The notes beneath the pieces were generated by a model, which did no database searches, was not told the DNA's origin, and saw nothing but the letters and a program-made list of their open reading frames with translations. Source: Candidatus Kaiserbacteria bacterium RIFCSPLOWO2_01_FULL_54_13 (GTDB taxonomy: Bacteria > Patescibacteriota > Minisyncoccia > Phycocordibacterales > UBA2100). From it: DNA of 10,375 nt. A program made the translations under genes and the position numbers. The stretch lies in NCBI GenBank assembly GCA_001781685.1, contig MFLZ01000015.1:30613-40987 (forward strand), given 5' to 3'. Below are positions 6,270 through 10,375 of the stretch, one piece after another. The first letter of the stretch is position 1, and every line of letters starts with the position of its first letter.

Positions 6270-6296
6270 TTGACACCTTAAGTACTTTGCTACAAT
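6270..6296 (+). promoter_or_regulatory. Strong promoter of the structured RNA
   Basis: A perfect -35 TTGACA (6270-6275) and -10 TACAAT (6291-6296) preceded by an extended -10 TG (TGC TACAAT). The spacer is 15 nt, shorter than ideal, but the extended -10 compensates. The expected transcription start is 6303 or 6304, the first base of the hairpin. Confidence 0.7.
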
Positions 6297-6303
6297 TCTC
6301 GCC

Positions 6304-6700
6304 GGTGTGGCAGTCTCACGATTGCCACACCACCTTCTCTGCGGAGGAGGCCGCCTTCGAAGCGGCATCGTTCGCGGAGACCCCAGCGGGGTTTCTCAGG
6401 ATTTTTGTCGCGGGTAAAGCCACGACGAAGGTCTTGTGGACTCTTTCGCCTAGTGGCAATTGGGAGTGGCGGTTCTCCTGCGAGGACAAGTGCGTAAGAG
6501 AATGAAACTCCTTTAGAGCTTCGAGTCGGTGGGGTAATGTATGTTCCAAAAGAGGTTTGATACGGAGACGCAAAGGAGCTTGGCAGCTCTCCTTGCCTTC
6601 CGGAAGCTTGTCTCTTCCGTCTAGGGCGAAGGCGCTCCAACGACTAGGTAGATGGAATATAACGGCGAAAGGCGCCCGCCAAGGCGCCCTTTCGTTTTTT
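6304..6700 (+). ncRNA. Structured ncRNA of about 400 nt, family not recognised
   Basis: Stand-alone transcription unit: strong promoter just upstream, intrinsic terminator at the end, no convincing protein. Stems seen: a 5'-terminal 11-bp hairpin (6304-6314 with 6321-6331, GGTGTGGCA/TGCCACACC plus two pairs); GCCGC/GCGGC (6350-6354, 6362-6366); GAGACCCC with GGGGTTTCTC (6377-6397); GTCGCGG with CCACGAC (6407-6426); GAGCT/AGCTC with TGGC loop (6576-6589) extended by GCAA/TTGC. All of the last hairpin is enclosed by ACGGAGAC (6562-6569) pairing with GTCTC and CGT near 6610-6620, so a junction is formed. A possible long-range pair is GACTC 6439-6443 with GAGTC 6523-6527. Hallmarks of RNase P RNA (GAGGAAAGTCC, ACAGAA), tmRNA (TTCGANTCC arm, CCA end, tag ORF), SRP RNA and 6S RNA are not seen. 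An open frame 6194-6505 crosses it but starts before the promoter and is judged spurious. Confidence 0.65.
6666..6700 (+). terminator. Intrinsic terminator of the ncRNA
   Basis: CGAAAGGCGCC (6666-6676) pairs with GGCGCCCTTTCG (6683-6694, one bulged C) around a 6-nt loop and is followed at once by six T residues (6695-6700). On the minus strand there is no T-run, so it works for plus-strand transcription. Confidence 0.9.
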
Positions 6701-6747
6701 GCATTATAGCTCCTTCGACGTGCCGTTAGGCACATACAAGGATTCAC

Positions 6748-6756
6748 TGTGGACAA
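6748..6756 (-). other. Single DnaA-box-like site after the ncRNA
   Basis: TGTGGACAA differs from the inverted DnaA box TGTGGATAA at one base. With the cluster at 6195-6247 it flanks the ncRNA. A single site can be chance. The rest of 6701-6818 holds only a small GTGCC/GGCAC hairpin (6720-6733). Confidence 0.3.
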
Positions 6757-6818
6757 GTGTTTTTCTCTGTTTTCAACGCTCACGCTGGCAGGCAGACACT
6801 TTTCAAAACCATGTTATG

Positions 6819-6827
6819 TGAGATGAT
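6819..6827 (+). promoter_or_regulatory. Extended -10 promoter, leaderless, of the 6834 gene
   Basis: TG-A-GATGAT (6819-6827) resembles an extended -10 (four of six matches to TATAAT). Six nt later comes ATG 6834, so transcription would begin at the start codon. The same arrangement precedes the genes at 8379 and 8909. It favours ATG 6834 over the in-frame ATG 6828. Confidence 0.45.
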
Positions 6828-6833
6828 ATGGCG

Positions 6834-7442
6834 ATGGCGAAGTATCTCATCGGAGTTGTTGTGTTTGTTGTCGTGGCGACAGGTGCGTACTATGCGTGGC
6901 AAGCGCTCGGGACCTCTTTGGTGCCACCTCCCGAAGAAGAGGAAGCGACGACCATGAGCACGTATGCCACAACGACGTTCTCGGTTACGTATCCTTCGAC
7001 CTACACCGTCAATGATGCGTACACGTACGATGAGTTTAAAGGGAAACCCATCGCGGGCGTAAAGTTTACCGTTCCCGCCGCAGCGACGGAGGGGACAAAT
7101 CTCTCGAGTGACACCGGCATCTCTGTCGAGTGGCTACCGCGCGCCAAGACCTGCACGGGCGACATTTACATCCTTGCGAACGTGAAAGCAGTGAGCCTCA
7201 TGGTTGGCTCGACGACGTATTCTGTCGCGACGACCTCGGGTGCCGCGGCGGGAAATTTGTATGAGGAGCAGGTCTACGCGATTTCCGGCTCGAAGCCCTG
7301 CACGGCGGTGCGATACTTTATTCACTCGGGGAACATCGGGAATTTCACTCAAGAGGGTGAGAGCAGCACGCGTGAGTTTGACCGCACCGCGCTCCTGCGC
7401 GAATTCGACGAAATCCGCAACTCACTCCTCTTGAGCCAATAG
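6834..7442 (+). CDS. Membrane-anchored extracytoplasmic hypothetical protein
   Basis: 202 residues from ATG 6834. Residues 4-23 are one N-terminal membrane helix (YLIGVVVFVVVATGAYYAWQ), followed by a Pro/Glu/Thr-rich linker (31-48) and a folded domain from about FSVTYPSTYTV (49-59) to the end. The domain contains two cysteines (C107, C156) that may pair, the stretch AVRYFIHSGNIGNF (158-171) and a C-terminal helix REFDRTALLREFDEIRNSLL. The N-terminal helix most likely serves as an uncleaved signal anchor with the domain outside. The arrangement resembles small anchored proteins I associate with Parcubacteria, but I cannot name a function. An upstream in-frame ATG (6828) would add two residues; the extended -10 six nt before 6834 argues for the shorter form. 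The next gene starts three nt after its stop, so the two are cotranscribed. Confidence 0.88.
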   Translation: MAKYLIGVVVFVVVATGAYYAWQALGTSLVPPPEEEEATTMSTYATTTFSVTYPSTYTVNDAYTYDEFKGKPIAGVKFTVPAAATEGTNLSSDTGISVEWLPRAKTCTGDIYILANVKAVSLMVGSTTYSVATTSGAAAGNLYEEQVYAISGSKPCTAVRYFIHSGNIGNFTQEGESSTREFDRTALLREFDEIRNSLLLSQ

Positions 7443-7445
7443 CAC

Positions 7446-8330
7446 ATGAACGTTGCTGCATTTCTCGGCGTGGTGTGTCTCTCACTTATCTTCGTGCCCA
7501 TGAACGCACAAGCTGCCGCGTATCTCAAGTATGAGGGAATTAAAGGTGAATCTTCCGCCACGCGGGGCGCAACAGGGTCGGCATCAATTCAGGTGCAAGT
7601 AGCAGCAACGGGTTCGGCGCGTACGAGCAATCCCAACAAACCACTTATCCAGGGCATGGTTCCGACTTCTGTCGGAATCGAACATGAAGACATCGGCGCT
7701 ATCGGCGGTGAAAATGAGGTGAAGAAGACGGATAAGGCATCGCCTCAGATAATGCAAGCGACTTCCAAAGGTACTGATGACAAAGAGGATGGAGAAATAA
7801 CGCAGACCAACCAGAGTGATATGGATTTCCTGCGCGGCAACGCAGTTTCGGCATATGCCGTTGAGGTGCGGGGTTGGGACCCCAAGCAGAAGCAGGAATT
7901 CCTCGCGACGGTGAAAGCGCACACGCAGGTGCAGTCGGGTCAAGATCTCGAGAACTTCGCAAAAGGCGTCCTTCTCAAGGATGAGAATATAGAGGAAGTC
8001 TCAGCAGATAAAGGCACGGTCACAGTGAAGTACCAAGCCAATGGGAAGCTCCTTGGCTTCATACCCATCTCCTTTACCGAGACGGTTGAGCTCGAGACCA
8101 AAGGCGAGGCAGCCGGAAGTGTCAAAGTGAAATTCCCGTGGTTCGCCTTTCTTGTGACAACGGACGTTTCTGCGGGCGACCTTGAAGAAGAGCTCGCAAA
8201 GGGGCAGGAGAAATGGTTACACGTAGAATCGTGGAGTTTTCCTGCACTAGCGGAGGCGTTCAACACACTCACAATTGTCCTCAAAACGAAGCACGACACA
8301 GTGAAGAACAGCATCAATAACATCCGGTGA
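7446..8330 (+). CDS. Secreted hypothetical protein, N-terminus reminiscent of Hcp
   Basis: 294 residues from ATG 7446. Residues 1-23 are a signal peptide (hydrophobic 3-18, AQA cleavage). The mature protein begins AAYLKYEGIKGES, similar to the opening strand of the Hcp tube-protein family (typically FLKIDGIKGES), but the following 100 residues are Ser/Thr/Gly-rich and polar and do not look like a full Hcp fold. A second region (about 133-294) starts AVSAYAVEVRGWDPKQKQEF, contains LLGFIPISFTETVELE and VKVKFPWFAFL (probable beta strands), and ends in a helix with LKTKHDTVKNSINNIR. The only cysteine (C11) is in the signal peptide, unlike the cysteine-rich secreted protein nearby. Family and role unknown; the C-terminal part looks like a conserved Parcubacterial type from memory. 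It lies three nt after the previous gene's stop with no clear SD, suggesting coupled translation. Confidence 0.9.
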   Translation: MNVAAFLGVVCLSLIFVPMNAQAAAYLKYEGIKGESSATRGATGSASIQVQVAATGSARTSNPNKPLIQGMVPTSVGIEHEDIGAIGGENEVKKTDKASPQIMQATSKGTDDKEDGEITQTNQSDMDFLRGNAVSAYAVEVRGWDPKQKQEFLATVKAHTQVQSGQDLENFAKGVLLKDENIEEVSADKGTVTVKYQANGKLLGFIPISFTETVELETKGEAAGSVKVKFPWFAFLVTTDVSAGDLEEELAKGQEKWLHVESWSFPALAEAFNTLTIVLKTKHDTVKNSINNIR

Positions 8331-8363
8331 ACAAGAGCTGTTTGGCGTTACTTTCTCAGGCAG

Positions 8364-8372
8364 TGATATGAT
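8364..8372 (+). promoter_or_regulatory. Extended -10 promoter, leaderless, of the VIT-family gene
   Basis: TG-A-TATGAT (8364-8372), five of six matches to the -10 plus the extended TG, exactly six nt before ATG 8379. The transcript would start at the A of the start codon. TTGGCG lies upstream (8342-8347) but at a 19-nt spacing. Confidence 0.6.
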
Positions 8373-8378
8373 TTTCTG

Positions 8379-8861
8379 ATGCAGGCGGCGTATTTCCGGA
8401 ATTTCATCTTCGGCGTCGAGGATAGTTTGGTTTCAACCGTAGGGCTTCTCTCTGGTGTTGCTATAGCAGGTGTAGAGCGCGAGACGCTACTTCTCACAGG
8501 CGTCGTCCTGATTTTTGTCGAGGCGTTTTCGATGGCCGCGGGAAGTTTTCTTTCGGAAACCTCTGCTGAGGAATTTACGACTCAGCGGAGTGCGGCAGGC
8601 CCACGTTCGTTCTTCGCAGGCTCTATCATGTTCGCGTCGTATTTTGTCGCGGGATTCATCCCGCTTTTTCCCTATGTTGTTGTCGCTGGCGATGCCGCGT
8701 TCCCACTCTCCATCACTGCCTCCGTTCTCGCACTCTTCGTCCTCGGTTTCGTGGGTGGCGCGCTCTCAAAGACATCGCTTTTGAAGAGCGCTCTCAGGAT
8801 GGCGATTGTCGGCGGCATCGCAATCGCAGTCGGTGTCACCGTTGGCTCGCTTCTTGGCTAG
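8379..8861 (+). CDS. VIT1/CCC1-family (DUF125) metal transporter, short form
   Basis: 160 residues with about five membrane helices. The opening FIFGVEDSLVSTVGLLSGVA (9-28) matches the first helix of the VIT1/CCC1 family of iron and manganese exporters or vacuolar importers, with the conserved Asp (D15). The second helix carries EAFSMAAGSFLSETSAEE (48-65), where family members have a Glu/Met/Gly pattern (E48, M52, G55, S60) lining the metal path. Three further helices follow (about 79-103, 110-130, 140-159). The eukaryotic proteins have a long metal-binding loop after helix 2; here it is short (61-78), as in the compact bacterial forms. The likely role is moving Fe2+ or Mn2+ across the cytoplasmic membrane, with direction and metal not shown. 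The gene has its own extended -10 directly before the ATG and no SD. It is followed 47 nt later by the channel gene. Confidence 0.85.
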   Translation: MQAAYFRNFIFGVEDSLVSTVGLLSGVAIAGVERETLLLTGVVLIFVEAFSMAAGSFLSETSAEEFTTQRSAAGPRSFFAGSIMFASYFVAGFIPLFPYVVVAGDAAFPLSITASVLALFVLGFVGGALSKTSLLKSALRMAIVGGIAIAVGVTVGSLLG

Positions 8862-8893
8862 CACATGCACTCCGGGCAGGCTAGTTCTCGGTT

Positions 8894-8902
8894 TGCTATT
8901 AT
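8894..8902 (+). promoter_or_regulatory. Extended -10 promoter, leaderless, of the channel gene
   Basis: TG-C-TATTAT (8894-8902), five of six -10 matches plus the extended TG, six nt before ATG 8909. No -35 match lies 17 nt upstream. It is the third example of the same promoter-to-ATG distance in this window. Confidence 0.6.
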
Positions 8903-8908
8903 ATCCGT

Positions 8909-9751
8909 ATGGCGGATGGTTCTCATTTCGCGGCAGCACACGAACATGAGCGGCTGACGGGCTGGCGCGACAGACTTCACAAGGTCATATTCGAATCGGA
9001 CACACGGGCGGGGAGACTTTTCGATGAGGTATTGCTTTGGAGCATCGTCTTGAGCGTTCTTGCGGTGATACTCGACAGCGTTGAGTCCTTACACGCCGCG
9101 TATGGAGCGTTTTTCTTGCTGGTCGAGTGGTTTTTCACAGGACTTTTTACTCTGGAATATATTGCGCGCATCAGTGCCTTGCGCCGCCCGCTTCTCTATG
9201 TGAAAAGCACGTTCGGCATTATCGACCTCATTGCAATTCTGCCGACATACCTTGCTTTCTTCGTGCCGGGGCTACAATCGACGATCGTTCTGAGAGCCTT
9301 CCGGCTCCTTCGCATCTTCCGTATTCTCAAGCTCGCGCGCTATGTGTCGCAGGGGAACGTCCTCATGCTCGCGATTGCCGCAAGCAAGGAGAAGATAGTC
9401 ATCTTTCTTTCATTCGTGCTCTTTACGGTCGTTACCATGGGGAGCTTGATGTATCTCGTCGAGGGCCCGGCAAATGGCTTTGAGAATATTCCCGTGAGCA
9501 TCTATTGGGCGGTCGTAACACTCTCGACCGTCGGGTTTGGCGACATCACGCCGGTTACCCCCTTGGGCCGTGCGATCGCTAGTTTTGTCATGATATTGGG
9601 CTACGGATTCATCGCAGTGCCGACGGGCATCGTCACCTCCGAGTTGATTCGCGCAAAGCAAAGCGTCGGGCAGAAGGCGTGCGACGATTGCGGGAATACG
9701 AACAACGATGCCGACGCGACGTATTGCAAACGCTGCGGGGGAGCTCTCTAA
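8909..9751 (+). CDS. Voltage-gated potassium-type ion channel with C-terminal zinc ribbon
   Basis: 280 residues, six membrane segments of the Kv type: S1 about 40-57, S2 66-89, S3 101-118, S4 126-146, S5 161-185 and S6 220-248. S4 carries a positive residue at every third position (R129, R132, R135, R138, K141, R144), the hallmark of a voltage sensor. The pore loop holds the K+ selectivity filter TVGFGD (207-212) within TLSTVGFGDITP. After S6 there is a short cytoplasmic tail with a four-cysteine zinc ribbon (C258, C261, C273, C276). Four subunits would form one channel in the cytoplasmic membrane. The ribbon may stabilise the tetramer or sense metal or redox state; this is inference. It starts with its own extended -10 at the ATG, and the DUF2585 gene follows 24 nt later. 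Confidence 0.95.
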   Translation: MADGSHFAAAHEHERLTGWRDRLHKVIFESDTRAGRLFDEVLLWSIVLSVLAVILDSVESLHAAYGAFFLLVEWFFTGLFTLEYIARISALRRPLLYVKSTFGIIDLIAILPTYLAFFVPGLQSTIVLRAFRLLRIFRILKLARYVSQGNVLMLAIAASKEKIVIFLSFVLFTVVTMGSLMYLVEGPANGFENIPVSIYWAVVTLSTVGFGDITPVTPLGRAIASFVMILGYGFIAVPTGIVTSELIRAKQSVGQKACDDCGNTNNDADATYCKRCGGAL

Positions 9752-9775
9752 TCGCCGCGAGGTCGGCCTGACCCC

Positions 9776-10342
9776 ATGCATCTCTCTATACGAACGTGTG
9801 TCTTTATCACCCTGCTATTTATCGCAGTTCAAGCGGTAGTACTCTACTTCATGGGTCAGCCGGCGATATGCGAGTGCGGATATGTGAAGCTGTGGGAAGG
9901 AGTCGTGTTGAGTTCGGGAAACTCACAGCATCTTACCGATTGGTACACCTTCTCGCACGTCATTCACGGATTTCTTTTCTATCTCGCACTCTGGTACTTC
10001 TTCCCCCGGATGCCGATTGCGACGAGGTTTCTTCTCGCGCTCGGTGTGGAGGCAGGATGGGAGATTATCGAGAACACGCCGTGGCTCATCGAACATTATC
10101 GGCAGCAGGCTTTAGCGCAAGGGTACGTGGGCGACAGCATAATCAATTCGCTCATGGACACGCTTGCGGAGGCGCTCGGCTTTTTCCTCGCGTGGCGGCT
10201 CCCGGTTCTTGCGATTGTCGCGCTCGGAGTGGGCATGGAGCTCTTTGTTGGACTCTCCATTCGCGACAACCTTTTTCTCAATGTTCTTGGATTTTTCTAC
10301 CAGTTTGAGTTCATCAGAGAGTGGCAGGGAGGTGGGGGATAA
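9776..10342 (+). CDS. DUF2585 (UPF0314) family membrane protein
   Basis: 188 residues with about five hydrophobic segments (6-26, 62-78, 82-98, 129-140 and 143-161). It matches the DUF2585/UPF0314 family in its motif series: CECGYVKLW (32-40), SSGNSQHLTDWYTFSHVIHG (46-65), EAGWEIIENTP (92-102), GDSIINS (119-125) and IRDNLFLN (162-169). The charged and polar residues within the membrane region (Asp, His, Glu, Asn) are unusual and suggest an active or ligand-binding site, but the family has no known function. From memory it is best known from Alphaproteobacteria, so presence in a CPR-like genome may mean wider distribution or transfer. It starts 24 nt after the channel gene with only a weak GAGG 13 nt upstream, so it is probably cotranscribed. 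Confidence 0.9.
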   Translation: MHLSIRTCVFITLLFIAVQAVVLYFMGQPAICECGYVKLWEGVVLSSGNSQHLTDWYTFSHVIHGFLFYLALWYFFPRMPIATRFLLALGVEAGWEIIENTPWLIEHYRQQALAQGYVGDSIINSLMDTLAEALGFFLAWRLPVLAIVALGVGMELFVGLSIRDNLFLNVLGFFYQFEFIREWQGGGG

Positions 10343-10346
10343 CTTC

Positions 10347-10373
10347 TTGCGGTGTCTCACGGGCGAGTACAAT
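10347..10373 (+). promoter_or_regulatory. Possible promoter of a gene beyond the right edge
   Basis: TTGCGG (10347-10352) and TACAAT (10368-10373) with a 15-nt spacer, like the ncRNA promoter. The window ends two bases later, so the downstream gene cannot be seen. Confidence 0.3.
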
Positions 10374-10375
10374 AG

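Noticed and set aside
6085..6276. 63-codon minus-strand frame upstream of the NPFE-repeat protein
   Set aside because: No SD, no recognisable features, and it covers the putative operon promoter and the DnaA-box-like region.
6194..6505. Open frame of 103 codons on the plus strand across the promoter and first half of the ncRNA
   Set aside because: Its start lies upstream of the strong promoter and within the DnaA-box-like cluster, it has no SD, and the region is dominated by RNA stems ending in a terminator. A conserved small protein cannot be fully excluded; the frame is open through the RNA part to 6505.
6304..6700. tmRNA or RNase P RNA
   Set aside because: Size fits both, but there is no tRNA-like acceptor/T arm, CCA end or tag reading frame for tmRNA, and no GAGGAAAGTCC or ACAGAA core for RNase P RNA. 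Judged by eye only.
6316..6783. Open frame of 155 codons on the minus strand opposite the ncRNA
   Set aside because: Basic, low-complexity composition, no SD, and the terminator works only for the plus strand. It looks like a shadow of the structured RNA.

Overview
This 10.4 kb window looks like a piece of a Candidate Phyla Radiation (Patescibacteria, most likely Parcubacteria-type) genome. That placement is an inference. It rests on the mix of a normal housekeeping gene (typA), many short secreted or membrane proteins of unknown family with clean signal peptides, low-complexity Thr/Pro/Ala tails, small proteins ending in NPFE-like repeats, and several apparently leaderless genes. Base composition is moderately GC-rich. 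No rRNA, tRNA, transposase or CRISPR array was found.

Layout. Left part, plus strand: the C-terminal tail of a truncated gene (to 142), then typA/bipA (375-2210), a hypothetical protein (2288-2851) and msrB (2817-3257). Middle part, minus strand: a small secreted protein (3324-3701), a very large secreted protein (3818-5830) with nine 48-residue four-cysteine repeats and a Gln/Tyr/Pro-rich tail, and a one-helix membrane protein with tandem NPFE repeats (5864-6088). The last two are 33 nt apart and probably form an operon. Right part, plus strand: a membrane-anchored hypothetical protein (6834-7442), a secreted hypothetical protein (7446-8330), a short VIT1/CCC1-family transporter (8379-8861), a voltage-gated potassium-type channel with a C-terminal zinc ribbon (8909-9751) and a DUF2585/UPF0314 membrane protein (9776-10342).

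The most striking stretch is the roughly 750 nt without a convincing protein gene between the two divergent gene blocks (6089-6833). It holds a cluster of DnaA-box-like sequences at 6195-6247, a strong promoter at 6270-6296, and a transcript of about 400 nt. That transcript begins exactly at an 11-bp hairpin, contains many further stems, and ends at a clear intrinsic terminator (6666-6700). I read it as a stand-alone structured ncRNA. It does not show the hallmark sequences of tmRNA, RNase P RNA, SRP RNA or 6S RNA that I know, so it is the best candidate for something undescribed here.

Other patterns worth noting: three right-hand genes each have an extended -10 element exactly 6 nt before the ATG, which implies leaderless mRNAs; typA carries an in-frame, palindrome-bearing insertion of about 14 codons and a second palindrome near the end of its G domain; and GC-rich 22-nt palindromes of similar design occur upstream of typA, inside typA and inside the cysteine-repeat gene.
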